Assembly (NCBI RefSeq): GCF_003114855.1
Contig: NZ_BFBB01000007.1
Coordinates: 186,001 to 250,000 of the forward strand
DNA length: 64,000 bases
Reading direction: 5' to 3'
Source of the DNA: Leptospira ryugenii
Lineage (GTDB): Bacteria; Spirochaetota; Leptospiria; Leptospirales; Leptospiraceae
Shown: one piece after another, positions 7,469 to 15,852 of the stretch
Numbering within the stretch: the first letter of the stretch is position 1
Layout: every line of letters starts with the position of its first letter
Program-made: the position numbers and the translations under genes
Notes under the pieces: generated by a model
Seen by the model: the letters and a program-made list of their open reading frames with translations, nothing else
Databases searched by the model: none
What the model was told of the DNA's origin: nothing

Positions 7469-8700
7469 TTCTGAGTCCTCTGCATCCATTTCTGGTATCG
7501 TTTCGTTAACTTTGCCAAACGCAGTTGGTCGGATACCAAACGCCAAATCGGCGAGATTTTGGTATCTGTGGGTTTATTTTTTGCCATACTTTGCAATTGA
7601 AATCGAACCATAGCCATATTTGCTAAACCTTTGAATGTTTTAGACTTCCATTCTAGTTTTGGCAGATTTTTTTCCTTATCATTGATTCCAGATCGCCAAT
7701 CTTTTGCTAGATGAGGATTGATCGCAAGTGCAGTGGCAATACCTATCATGGGAATCCCATTTTTAAGAACTTCCTCGGCTACTTCTTTACGTTTGATGCC
7801 TCCAGTTACCATAACGGGTACTTTGCATTTGGGTTGGACTTGTTTTGCAAATTCGAGAAAATAAGCTTCTCTCGCCAAGGTAGATCCATCCTTAGATTCC
7901 CCTTGCATAGCAGGTGCTTCATAGCTACCTCCTGACAATTCGATAAAATGAATTCCTTCTTTTTCAATCCATGCAATTACCTGCAAAGCATCTTCAAACG
8001 AAAATCCACCTTTCTGAAAATCTGCGGAGTTTAATTTCACACCAATGGTAAAGGAAGTGGAAACCTTTTTGCGAATGGAGCGAATTACTTCGATCAGAAA
8101 CTTTGCCCTGTTTTCCAATGAACCACCATACTCATCTGTTCTTCGATTCACTAAGGGAGATAAAAATTGGCTGATCAAATACCCATGGGCTGCATGGATC
8201 TCAACTCCATCAAAACCCGCTTTTTCTGCTAACATGGCAGTTATGCCAAATCGTTCTATGGTTTCTAAGATTTCCTCCTTTGCCATCTCTCGAGGGACAC
8301 CCATCAAATGGCTCAACTTGCCCAAATCCACAGGAATAGCGGAAGGTGCCCATACTTCACCACCTAACTTACGCAATACCTGGCGTCCTGGATGGTTGAT
8401 TTGCATCCAAATCTTTGAACCATGCTGTTTTGCTCTTTCCGACCAGGTGCGAAACGGGGCAAGGTCAGTCTTCGTTTCTAAGACCACCCCTCCAGGCCCT
8501 GTCATTGCCCTGTGGTCAACCATGACATTGCCAGTGATCATTGCCCCCAGTTCTCCCCCAGACCAAGCACTGTAGAGGTTCCAGAGCTGCCCATCGGGCA
8601 ATAGTTCGGCGTTCGAGAGGTTTTCTTCCATCGCTGCTTTTACAATGCGGCTCTTGATTGTCTGGCCATTGGGAAGGGTAAGGGGAGAAAAAAGATCCAT
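7462..8700 (-). CDS. NADH:flavin oxidoreductase, Old Yellow Enzyme family
   Basis: A 412-aa TIM-barrel flavoenzyme that reduces activated C=C bonds (2-enoates, quinones or nitro compounds) using FMN and NAD(P)H. Visible family elements are the N-terminal LFSPLTLPNGQTIKSRIVKAAM, the segment WMQINHPGRQ, HAAHGYLISQFLSP with the active-site His pair, and NRRTDEYGGSLENRAKF. The start was moved to ATG 8700 because the extra 17 codons of the open frame upstream do not match the family and cover the putative operator. It is divergent from a TetR gene, with a shared inverted repeat between them, so substrate-induced control by that TetR is likely. There is no iron-sulfur or second domain, so it is a short OYE, not a 2,4-dienoyl-CoA reductase. 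Confidence 0.88.
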   Translation of the reverse strand: MDLFSPLTLPNGQTIKSRIVKAAMEENLSNAELLPDGQLWNLYSAWSGGELGAMITGNVMVDHRAMTGPGGVVLETKTDLAPFRTWSERAKQHGSKIWMQINHPGRQVLRKLGGEVWAPSAIPVDLGKLSHLMGVPREMAKEEILETIERFGITAMLAEKAGFDGVEIHAAHGYLISQFLSPLVNRRTDEYGGSLENRAKFLIEVIRSIRKKVSTSFTIGVKLNSADFQKGGFSFEDALQVIAWIEKEGIHFIELSGGSYEAPAMQGESKDGSTLAREAYFLEFAKQVQPKCKVPVMVTGGIKRKEVAEEVLKNGIPMIGIATALAINPHLAKDWRSGINDKEKNLPKLEWKSKTFKGLANMAMVRFQLQSMAKNKPTDTKISPIWRLVSDQLRLAKLTKRYQKWMQRTQNH

Positions 8701-8723
8701 GTGGTATACGTCCTTGGAGACAC

Positions 8724-8753
8724 ACTTGACAAATAGGTCAAATTCTGTCAAGT
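8724..8753. promoter_or_regulatory. Putative TetR operator between divergent genes
   Basis: ACTTGACA (8724-8731) and TGTCAAGT (8746-8753) form a perfect 8-bp inverted repeat with a 14-bp spacer. A second, overlapping dyad, TTGAC-N6-GTCAA, spans 8726-8741. The element lies 23 bp before the oxidoreductase start and 11 bp before the TetR start, the usual place for an operator that controls both. The TTGACA strings may also serve as -35 boxes. Confidence 0.55.
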
Positions 8754-8764
8754 TTGTAAATTAG

Positions 8765-9310
8765 ATGGATGAAAAGAAGATTTTGATACTCGAAAAGGCT
8801 GTCCCGGTTTTTTTCCAGTTTGGCTTCAAAAAAACCTCTATGGATGATTTGGCTAAGGCAGCGAATCTTTCGCGGCAGGCACTCTACTTACACTTTCCAA
8901 ACAAAGAGGAGTTGTTTAAAGAAGCCATCCTCCATCTCTTCCGCAGTTCTTTGGAGGCGGCACTCCTCGCCTTACAAGATCCTCATTTGGAAGATTTGGA
9001 AAGATTTGTAAAATCTGTATCCATTTGGGTAGGCCCAAGTGCTGGTAAATGGGATTCACAAAATGCAGATTTGGTGGAGGCTACACAGAGTTTGGTCTCG
9101 GATGCTTTTTGTAGTTTAGATCTACAGTTTGGAAAGGCATTGGAAAAAGCACTCGCGGAGTCAAGTTTTGCCTCTGGGCTTGCCGCTCGCAAGCAAAGCT
9201 TAGAAGACGTAGCTAAGACAATAGGACTCATTGCAAAAGGCGTACGCCTCAACCTCTCGGGAGATTTTCATGCAAGTCTTAGAACCGCTTTACAGACTCT
9301 ACTTATTTAA
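8765..9310 (+). CDS. TetR/AcrR-family transcriptional regulator
   Basis: A 181-aa repressor. The N-terminal helix-turn-helix covers about residues 20-55: FGFKKTSMDDLAKAANLSRQ followed by ALYLHFPNKEELFKEA, the family signature. The C-terminal ligand-binding part is variable. Divergent from the Old Yellow Enzyme gene, it probably represses that gene and itself. No Shine-Dalgarno sequence is visible before the ATG (preceded by GTAAATTAG), so the mRNA may be leaderless or weakly translated, as is common for repressors. A bidirectional terminator follows. Confidence 0.9.
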   Translation: MDEKKILILEKAVPVFFQFGFKKTSMDDLAKAANLSRQALYLHFPNKEELFKEAILHLFRSSLEAALLALQDPHLEDLERFVKSVSIWVGPSAGKWDSQNADLVEATQSLVSDAFCSLDLQFGKALEKALAESSFASGLAARKQSLEDVAKTIGLIAKGVRLNLSGDFHASLRTALQTLLI

Positions 9311-9346
9311 GATGTCGAAATGGATTTAGAGAATAAGGAAAGAAAA

Positions 9347-9376
9347 TCCACTCGGGAGCAAGAACTGCCGAGTGGA
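9347..9376. terminator. Bidirectional terminator between TetR and acyl-CoA dehydrogenase genes
   Basis: A 9-bp perfect stem (TCCACTCGG at 9347-9355, CCGAGTGGA at 9368-9376) with a 12-nt loop. On the plus strand it is followed by CGGTTTTTGTTTT, and on the minus strand by TTTTCTTTCC, so it can end both convergent transcripts. Confidence 0.75.
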
Positions 9377-9387
9377 CGGTTTTTGTT

Positions 9388-10554
9388 TTAGTCTTTTTTG
9401 GAGGCTGCTTCTTTAATTACGTAAGCAGCGATTTCATTTTTCTGGATTTGAGTCGTTCCTTCAAAGATAGTAAGAATCTTTGAATCTCTCATGAGTTTTT
9501 CCACTGGATATTCTTTTGTGTATCCATAACCACCAAATAACTGCACTGCGTCCGTTGCGCACTGAACTGCACATTCAGAAGCATATGCTTTTGCAATGGC
9601 AGAATACTTTGGAAGGTTAGGGTCATTGGCATCTGAAAGTCGAGCTGCTTTGTAAGTAATTTCACGAGCGGTTTCCAACTTGATAGACATATCAGCCAAA
9701 ATGTGTTGTACCGCTTGGAAAGTTCCAATCTTTACACCAAACTGCTCACGTTCACGAGCATACTTAGAAGCGTGGTCAAGTGCCGCTTGTGCAACACCAA
9801 CTCCCATCACCGCAACAAATGGACGAGATGCATTCAATGTTTGGAGCGCGTATACAAAGCCTAAGTTTTCTTTACCAACTAAGTTTTCTTCCGGAACTTC
9901 ACAGTCTTCGAAAATCACTTGGTGAGTAGAGGATGCTCTAATTCCTAATTTGTCTTCTTTTTTGCCGACAGTTAATCCTTTAGCATCTCTTGGAACATAG
10001 AAACAAGATACTCCTCTTGTTCCTCTGTTTTTATCGGTGTAAGCAAACACAGTGAAGGCTTGCGCATCCGATGCTCCCGTGATCCACTGCTTAGCACCGT
10101 TGATGATCCATTTATTTCCTTTTTTCTCTGCGCGAGTGGACATACCAGGAACGTCAGACCCAGCACCAGGTTCTGATAAACAGAAAGACACTCCAAATTT
10201 TCCGTCTGCAATAGGAGGAAGCCACTTGAGTTTTTGCTCATGAGTAGCACCTTTTAGAATAGGTAGGATTCCCAAACCTGTATAAGCAAATCCTAATGCA
10301 ATACCCAAGCAGCCACGCGATAGTTCTTCAATCGCCAAACACTGCTCAATCGCACCTAGTCCCCATCCACCATACTCTTCTGGTATGACTAGACCGTTGA
10401 TCCCCAGCTCAGAACGCATTTTGTTGATAAGTTCAGTTGGGTGTTGGTTTTTTTCATCCCAATGCAACGCTACTTCGTGCGGGATTTCTTTTTTAACAAA
10501 ATTTCGGACTAGGTCCCTGATTTCAAGCTGCTGCTCTGTGAATTGAGTGTACAT
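9388..10554 (-). CDS. Acyl-CoA dehydrogenase
   Basis: A 388-aa FAD flavoprotein of the short/medium-chain acyl-CoA dehydrogenase fold. The FAD-binding segments (FCLSEPGAGSDVPGMSTRAE and WITGASDA) and the C-terminal QLFGGYGYTKEYPVEKLMRD signature are present. The catalytic base is probably Glu364 in ILTIFEGTTQIQ. It carries out the first oxidation step of fatty-acid beta-oxidation or branched-chain amino-acid breakdown, passing electrons to ETF. Leptospires live on long-chain fatty acids, which fits, but chain length cannot be read here. It stands alone, ending at the bidirectional terminator. An AGGA lies a little far (about 10 nt) from the start. Confidence 0.92.
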   Translation of the reverse strand: MYTQFTEQQLEIRDLVRNFVKKEIPHEVALHWDEKNQHPTELINKMRSELGINGLVIPEEYGGWGLGAIEQCLAIEELSRGCLGIALGFAYTGLGILPILKGATHEQKLKWLPPIADGKFGVSFCLSEPGAGSDVPGMSTRAEKKGNKWIINGAKQWITGASDAQAFTVFAYTDKNRGTRGVSCFYVPRDAKGLTVGKKEDKLGIRASSTHQVIFEDCEVPEENLVGKENLGFVYALQTLNASRPFVAVMGVGVAQAALDHASKYAREREQFGVKIGTFQAVQHILADMSIKLETAREITYKAARLSDANDPNLPKYSAIAKAYASECAVQCATDAVQLFGGYGYTKEYPVEKLMRDSKILTIFEGTTQIQKNEIAAYVIKEAASKKD

Positions 10555-10671
10555 TCCGGGAGATTCCTTCTTAGAATGGGATATTAACTACCTTTTTTCG
10601 TACGTGCCTTTCTATGCCAAGGGTTTTTCTGTCTTTACAAAGAAGGCTTTTTGTTCTACTCTGCTTGCGAT

Positions 10672-11685
10672 ATGAAAGAGAACTCTGTTTCCCAAATTAG
10701 CCTCTCTGCTCTGCGGAGATTTACCCTCCTCCTATTCTTCGCTTCTGTCCTCCAGGTATGTTCTGGAAGACCGAGTTATGAACCGAAGCCACTCCCCAAG
10801 TATGAAAGCTTTGAATCTTATTTCCAAGCAAAGATCGCGGAAAGTAAGGCAAAAAACCACAGACCTGGCAACGAGGAAAGGTACATCAGCTTCGGAAAGA
10901 GAACACCAATCGCTTTTCTATACATCCACGGGTTTGGTGCTTCCCGAGCCGAAGGCGAAGCTGTCATGGAAATTTTAGCAAAAAAATTCAAAGCAAACAC
11001 ATACCTTCTCCGTCTTCCTGGCCACGGAACCAATAAAGAAGACCAAGCAGCACAATCCTTTTCTGATTACCTTGATGCCTCAAGAGAAGCTTTAGAGATG
11101 ATGCAAAGCCAAGGAGACCGAGTGATTCTCTTTGGTTCCTCTATGGGAGGACTCCTATGCACTTGGCTTGCCGCAGAGTATCCAAACCAAGTCAGTGGAA
11201 TCGTCCTTGCAAATCCTTTCTATGCACCCGTAGACTCTAGCTTAAATATCCTCAATTACCCAGGCGGATTGACTTTTATCCATCTTTTAAAGGGGAGGGT
11301 GCGAAGTACAACCAAACAAAATGACCCAAATGTATTGCCAGAAAGGAATGACTATTGGTATCCAGAGCAGTACTTCTCAGCGCTTGTAGGAGTCAATGAT
11401 CTGAAAAATTATGCTGCCATTCCGACCGTCTATCAAAAGGTAAATGTGCCTACACTTCTTCTCTACTACTATAAAAATGAAAAGGAACAAGACCCGACTG
11501 CAAGTGTTCCCGCAATGCTGAATGCTTATTCGCAATTTGCTGAAACAAAAACAAACCCAAAGAGTAGAAAGGTCGCTATTGAAAATGGTAGGCATGTGTT
11601 AATGTCAAAATACATCATTACAGATAAGGCATTGATTGAAAAAGAAACTTCTACCTGGTTAACAGAAGTCTCAAAATCAAAATGA
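10672..11685 (+). CDS. Alpha/beta-hydrolase lipoprotein (serine aminopeptidase/monoacylglycerol lipase-like)
   Basis: A 337-aa protein. A lipoprotein signal of 29 residues ends at Cys30 in the context ASVLQVCSG. The alpha/beta-hydrolase core has IHGFGAS (oxyanion region), LPGHGTNKED and the nucleophile elbow G-S-S-M-G at 155-159 (Ser157). A late NGRHVLMSK supplies the catalytic His. These features match the Hydrolase_4/monoacylglycerol-lipase-like group. The ATG at 10672 was chosen over the upstream in-frame TTG at 10651. The next gene (SDR) overlaps by 4 bp, so the two form an operon. Substrate is unknown; an ester or lipid is likely. Confidence 0.82.
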   Translation: MKENSVSQISLSALRRFTLLLFFASVLQVCSGRPSYEPKPLPKYESFESYFQAKIAESKAKNHRPGNEERYISFGKRTPIAFLYIHGFGASRAEGEAVMEILAKKFKANTYLLRLPGHGTNKEDQAAQSFSDYLDASREALEMMQSQGDRVILFGSSMGGLLCTWLAAEYPNQVSGIVLANPFYAPVDSSLNILNYPGGLTFIHLLKGRVRSTTKQNDPNVLPERNDYWYPEQYFSALVGVNDLKNYAAIPTVYQKVNVPTLLLYYYKNEKEQDPTASVPAMLNAYSQFAETKTNPKSRKVAIENGRHVLMSKYIITDKALIEKETSTWLTEVSKSK

Positions 11686-12386
11686 ATCCCAATGATCGAA
11701 TAGCACTTGTTACGGGAGCAAATCGCGGAATTGGGAAACAAGTTGCTCTAGACTTAGCATCTTTGGGAATTCGAGTTGTGGTTGGTTCGCGAAACCTTGA
11801 AGAGGGGAAAAAAACCGTAGAAGAGATCGCGGCCAAAGGAGGCTTCGCACAGGTACAGGTTTTAGATGTTAGCGATGATCTTTCCATCCAATCTGTTTTC
11901 TCTTTCATCAAACAAACCTTTGGTAGATTGGATATTCTCATCAACAATGCGGGTATCCTCCTTGACCGAGGTACCTTTTTGGAAACAAATCTCCGAGATC
12001 TAAACCAAACATTCTTAACCAATGTGCAAGGGCCATTTCGACTAACACAGGTATTTCTTCCGATGATGAAGGAGCAAAATTACGGTCGGATCGTCAATGT
12101 AAGTTCTGGGATGGGGCAATTGAGTGAAATGGGAGGCGGTTACCCTGCATACCGCATCTCAAAGGCTGCCATCAATGCGATTACAAAAATTGTTTCGGGA
12201 GAGGTGTCTGGACAATCGATTAAGATAAATTCAGTTTGTCCTGGTTGGGTAAAAACAGATATGGGAGGACCAAATGCCTCCCGTTCTGTACAAGCTGGTG
12301 CCGAAACTATCGTTTGGGCAGCTTGTCTACCTGCAGAGGGACCAACTGGTAAATTCTTTCGCGATAAAAAGGAAATCCCCTGGTAA
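11682..12386 (+). CDS. Short-chain dehydrogenase/reductase (carbonyl-reductase-like)
   Basis: A 234-aa classical SDR. Seen are the coenzyme motif TGANRGIG at 11-18, NNAG at 88-91, Ser141/142 in NVSSGMGQ, and the Y-x-x-x-K pair at Tyr157 and Lys161. An Arg at position 37 (VGSRN) suggests NADP(H) preference. The C-terminal SVCPGWVKTDMGG is typical of carbonyl-reductase-like SDRs, as is the end in which the substrate loop is short. It overlaps the lipoprotein hydrolase gene by 4 bp and so is probably co-translated with it. Cytoplasmic. A hairpin follows at 12401. Confidence 0.88.
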   Translation: MNPNDRIALVTGANRGIGKQVALDLASLGIRVVVGSRNLEEGKKTVEEIAAKGGFAQVQVLDVSDDLSIQSVFSFIKQTFGRLDILINNAGILLDRGTFLETNLRDLNQTFLTNVQGPFRLTQVFLPMMKEQNYGRIVNVSSGMGQLSEMGGGYPAYRISKAAINAITKIVSGEVSGQSIKINSVCPGWVKTDMGGPNASRSVQAGAETIVWAACLPAEGPTGKFFRDKKEIPW

Positions 12387-12400
12387 TGGAGGAAACGGCT

Positions 12401-12426
12401 GCCCTAGACTGTTCCCAAACTAGGGC
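12401..12426. terminator. Hairpin between convergent SDR and DUF2569 genes
   Basis: GCCCTAG (12401-12407) and CTAGGGC (12420-12426) form a 7-bp stem with a 12-nt loop. It begins 15 bp after the SDR stop and overlaps the last codons of the convergent DUF2569 gene. The plus-strand sequence downstream has only a short T run (GTCTTTTCCC), so this is a weak terminator call. Confidence 0.4.
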
Positions 12427-12913
12427 TATCGTCTTTTCCCTCTACGAAGGTTGCTTTCACACGTTTTGAAAAAATCATATATGGTACCCAGATAGCGGCG
12501 GTTATTATGCTTCTAATCAGTTCGATGTTTGTTTCCACAGAAAAAGTCGTTTCATTTTTTGCAACCAGGGTCACCATATAAGCGTCTAGAGGGATCAAAA
12601 CAATGGGAACTAAGGCAAATGCAATGTAAGATTTTGGAAATAGATAGTGCTTTTTAAAGAACAAATAAATAAGACCAAAGGAAACAAGGATCATGAGAGC
12701 ATTGTATCCCATCTCAAACAAAAAAAGAGGCAGCCAAAGTTCATTGTAAGCTTCTGTTCCGGGTGTCGTTAAGTAAGTAAAAGATCCATCTGTGATGAGT
12801 TTGTAATATGTCGGTATGATTTCCAATCCTTGCCGAAAAGGAAAAAATACCAATCCTAGACCCACTAATATTAAAAATCCACCTATTCCCTTTATTCTTT
12901 CGTTTTCACTCAT
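12404..12913 (-). CDS. DUF2569-like four-helix membrane protein
   Basis: A 169-aa membrane protein. The opening ERIKGIGGFLILVGLGLVFF is the typical start of the DUF2569 family, in which a G-G-x-L-x-L segment begins the first helix. Four hydrophobic helices are at about residues 10-32, 62-86, 95-115 and 137-152. The C-terminus is short and charged. Function is unknown for the family. It is the last gene of a minus-strand operon and begins 6 bp after the adenylate cyclase gene. It could be a membrane partner or effector of that cyclase, but this is only inferred from position. Confidence 0.65.
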   Translation of the reverse strand: MSENERIKGIGGFLILVGLGLVFFPFRQGLEIIPTYYKLITDGSFTYLTTPGTEAYNELWLPLFLFEMGYNALMILVSFGLIYLFFKKHYLFPKSYIAFALVPIVLIPLDAYMVTLVAKNETTFSVETNIELIRSIITAAIWVPYMIFSKRVKATFVEGKDDSPSLGTV

Positions 12914-12919
12914 AGGTAT

Positions 12920-14194
12920 TTAATTTCCTTTTACTGTATTTTGCCATTCTCTTTCTACTTCCACCTCAGGAATCGCATAGATCCTTTGGTCTTTCTGGAT
13001 TCCTTTTAATTTGTGCTCACCCAGGTCTTCCCAACTAACTCCAATTTGTTCTGCAAATCGTTCTGAAGAAAGAACTGCTTTTTTGAGTTGGCCACACATT
13101 CCTGCAATCCGACTGGCTAAATTGACAGCTTCGCCGATAACTGTAAAGTCTAATCTATCTTCAGAACCAATATTTCCATACCGTATTGTGCCCAAATGGA
13201 GTCCTACGCCGTGCTCAATCGGAATCTTGTTTTCTGTCGCTCTCTTTCGATTCAAAAGCATCAGGTTTCGGAAGACCTTTCTAACAGCGATCAGAGCTTG
13301 GTAGCCAACTCGTTTTTGGTTCTTGGTTTGGTATGGGAAAACGGCTAAAATGCCATCTCCTAGGAGCTTCAAGACTTCTCCGCCCATTTCTTCGATGACG
13401 GGAATCACGAGTCCAAAATAAGTATTCAATAAATCGACGATCTCTTGCGGACTTAAGAGCTCGCTAATACCTGAATAATTTCTGATATCAGAAAACCAGA
13501 TAACAGATGTAATCTCTTCTAAATTTCCCCTATGAATTTTTCCTGAACTGACTCGTTCTCCCGTTGTTTTGCCCAAATATATACCAAGAAGGGTTTTTGT
13601 GAGATCATATTGAAGAAAAGTCATCATTTTCAGAGATAGAACACTTAAACTTGCCGATAAAAAATCTTTTTCTTCTTTCGTAAAACCAAATGGTTTTTCC
13701 GTAACTAAACTTAAGAATGCATAAGAATTGCCAGCCTGTACAACTGGTACCGCAAAATAAGCAGTAGGTGTAGAATCAGCTAGCTCTTTTAAGATGGGGT
13801 AAGGATAATCAACACCATTGTGATCTAAAAAAGAAAAATAATAGGTATTCTTTGTCGAAAGCACATATTGAATAGGGCTGGTGGTAAACTGGTTGGATGC
13901 CAACGAACCAACCTTAAATTTTGAGACCTTTACACTTCCATTCTCGTAAGGAAACACAGTCGTAGAAAAAAAAAGCGGATCTGGTTGAGTATAGAGAAGT
14001 GGTTCTTTCCCTTTGGGCACCCAAAGATAGGCCATGGTTTCGACTTGCGGGTGTAAGGTCCTAGTTCCGAAATTTCCTCGAGTGATCAAAAAACCGATTT
14101 CATTTAGATAGTTCATGTAAGCGTGAATTAAATCTACACCCGATTCACAATCGGATGCAAATTTCAAAAACCAATCTAAGAATTCTTTAACCAT
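12920..14194 (-). CDS. Class III adenylate cyclase with N-terminal sensor region
   Basis: A 424-aa soluble cyclase. The catalytic domain spans about residues 225-405. Metal-binding Asp236 (WFSDIRNYSG) and Asp280 (LLGDGILAVF) are present, as are the adenine-selecting Lys276 and Asp349 (LDFTVIG), and Asn358/Arg362 in EAVNLASRIAG. All residues needed for cAMP synthesis are therefore present. The N-terminal 200 residues are probably a GAF-like sensor (the YFAVPVVQAGNSYAFLSLVT strand pair is GAF-like), but this is weak. It lies 2 bp after the secreted Tudor-like gene and 6 bp before the DUF2569 gene. Confidence 0.9.
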   Translation of the reverse strand: MVKEFLDWFLKFASDCESGVDLIHAYMNYLNEIGFLITRGNFGTRTLHPQVETMAYLWVPKGKEPLLYTQPDPLFFSTTVFPYENGSVKVSKFKVGSLASNQFTTSPIQYVLSTKNTYYFSFLDHNGVDYPYPILKELADSTPTAYFAVPVVQAGNSYAFLSLVTEKPFGFTKEEKDFLSASLSVLSLKMMTFLQYDLTKTLLGIYLGKTTGERVSSGKIHRGNLEEITSVIWFSDIRNYSGISELLSPQEIVDLLNTYFGLVIPVIEEMGGEVLKLLGDGILAVFPYQTKNQKRVGYQALIAVRKVFRNLMLLNRKRATENKIPIEHGVGLHLGTIRYGNIGSEDRLDFTVIGEAVNLASRIAGMCGQLKKAVLSSERFAEQIGVSWEDLGEHKLKGIQKDQRIYAIPEVEVEREWQNTVKGN

Positions 14195-14196
14195 AC

Positions 14197-14901
14197 TTAT
14201 TTGATTTCGATTGTAAGTTCAAATTCACCTTTGAGCACATCCTTTGCACCAGAGACTCCAATAAACACTCGGTATGGGTTGCCTACAGCTCGCAATTCTA
14301 CAGATTGTGGTTCATTTGGTTTTGTAAAATCCGGAGTTCCTATCCAGCTTGGATGAGATGCCTCGCAACTAACAGCGCCAGTGACATTTGGTGGAATGTA
14401 CTTGGGATCAAATCCGCTAAATGCATATAGATTGATTCTATGCTTTGGATCCTTTGGTTTCACTGTTATGATCATGGTGCTTTTCTTTGGCAAGTCAGTC
14501 CAATAAAACACCTGGTTGCCTTCAAATTCAACATTACGGATTCCAGGCCAACAAGCCATGGAACTCGTCTCTGCCCACTCTAGATCCTCTAATACCTTTC
14601 CTAAAGAAAGATCTCCAGAAACCACTATCGATTTCTTTTTGATGGATTTGATATATGTAACACCAGGTACGAGCGCCATAGGATACATACGTTCCTTGCT
14701 TACAATTTCATCGTAACTGTCTGAGTAACCATCGTAATGAACCAAGAAACCATTTGTCTCTGACTTCAGAATGGTCGCACTGTATCGTTTGTTAGTTTTG
14801 GGATCCAAGACATCAACTCGATCCCCAACTTGGTAGTTTGCTTCTGAGAAAATAGGGCTGAGGCTGTACGCGAGTAAAAGTAGAAAAATAGATAACTTCA
14901 T
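14197..14901 (-). CDS. Secreted protein with a Tudor/chromo-barrel-like domain
   Basis: A 234-aa protein. Signal peptide at about 1-20 (MKLSIFLLLLAYSLSPIFSE). Residues about 22-75 form an SH3-like Tudor/chromo-barrel module: VGDRVDVLDPKTNKRYSATI, then FLVHYDGYSDSYDEIVSKER, as in Tudor-knot domains (K-x-Y-x-A-x-V/I ... V-H-Y-x-G-W/Y-x-x-x-W/Y-D-E). The C-terminal part has a beta-rich LCCL/C2-like feel but no family was recognised; two Cys are at CWPG and SCEA. The ATG at 14901 is preferred over 14907, because AGGAG lies 6 nt before it. First gene of the cyclase/DUF2569 operon. Confidence 0.65.
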   Translation of the reverse strand: MKLSIFLLLLAYSLSPIFSEANYQVGDRVDVLDPKTNKRYSATILKSETNGFLVHYDGYSDSYDEIVSKERMYPMALVPGVTYIKSIKKKSIVVSGDLSLGKVLEDLEWAETSSMACWPGIRNVEFEGNQVFYWTDLPKKSTMIITVKPKDPKHRINLYAFSGFDPKYIPPNVTGAVSCEASHPSWIGTPDFTKPNEPQSVELRAVGNPYRVFIGVSGAKDVLKGEFELTIEIK

Positions 14902-14946
14902 GGTCATCTCCTAGTTGAATTCAAAAAAAATATCGAATATTCGAAT

Positions 14947-15852
14947 TTATGCAACTTCCTTTCCTCTTCCTGCTTGAAGAATTTCAAACCATTCGATTCG
15001 TGAAATTTCGAAAGAAAAGGATTTTGATGCACTAATGATCCTATCGATATCATTTGTTCCCAAAACGGGGATAAGCCCAGCGGGGTGGACACGAAACCAT
15101 GCATAAAGGATTTGATCAGGAGAGACTGCATAACGCTTTGCAATCTCACTTAATGTCTCAAATAAGGCTTTTGCTCTTTCCTCGTTTGGTTTAAAAATGC
15201 GTCCACCTGCAGTAGGTGACCAAACCATGGCTTTGCATTTGCTTTCAAATAATTGGTCAATTGTTCCATCAAATAGTGCATTCGAAACCAGAGGACTTAA
15301 CTCTATTTGGTTGGTCACAAGCGGTTTGGAATACGCGGATTGTAAGAGAGAGAATTGACTAGTTGTGAAATTGGAGACTCCGAAATGTTTGACCTTTCCT
15401 TCTTTGCTTAGACTCAAAAAACTCTCTGCAATTTCTTCAGGGTCCATCAAAGGGTCAGGCCTATGGATTAAAACCAAATCCAGTGAATCAAGACCAAGTT
15501 TTCTGAGTGATCTTTCAACCGAATAACGAATATGAGCTGCGCTTGTATTGTAATGTTTGGTCTTAAATTTTTTGCCAGGGATCTGAATCCCACACTTAGT
15601 AATGATTTTTAATCGAGAATATAAGGATGGTTCTTCTTTTAAGGCAGCACCAAACAATTCTTCATTTCCAAAGTCTCCATAAATATCAGCATGATCGAAA
15701 GTATCAATTCCCTGCTCCAAACAAGTATGTATCTTTTCTAAAATGCGTTTCGGAGAAGAGCCTAGTGGATCTTCATGCATCCTCCAAATTCCATAGACTA
15801 AGGAAGAAATTTTGGGACCATTACTGTGTAATGTGGTCTGTGGTACTGTCAT
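14947..15852 (-). CDS. Aldo/keto reductase
   Basis: A 301-aa NADPH-dependent oxidoreductase of the AKR fold, similar in layout to the YdhF group. The catalytic tetrad can be read as Asp53 and Tyr58 ([17 protein letters not shown]), a Lys near 91 (IITKCGIQ) and His in LVLIHRPDP. The C-terminal cofactor segment is [15 protein letters not shown]. It overlaps the upstream LLM monooxygenase gene by 4 bp. A perfect TCGAATATTCGA dyad at 14933-14944 followed on the minus strand by a T8 run may terminate this pair, before the Tudor-like gene. Substrate unknown. Confidence 0.88.
   Translation of the reverse strand: MTVPQTTLHSNGPKISSLVYGIWRMHEDPLGSSPKRILEKIHTCLEQGIDTFDHADIYGDFGNEELFGAALKEEPSLYSRLKIITKCGIQIPGKKFKTKHYNTSAAHIRYSVERSLRKLGLDSLDLVLIHRPDPLMDPEEIAESFLSLSKEGKVKHFGVSNFTTSQFSLLQSAYSKPLVTNQIELSPLVSNALFDGTIDQLFESKCKAMVWSPTAGGRIFKPNEERAKALFETLSEIAKRYAVSPDQILYAWFRVHPAGLIPVLGTNDIDRIISASKSFSFEISRIEWFEILQAGRGKEVA

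Noticed and set aside
14933..14944. Operator palindrome TCGAATATTCGA
   Set aside because: Short, AT-rich, no loop, and placed right after the aldo/keto reductase stop with a T8 run; weak terminator is as likely.
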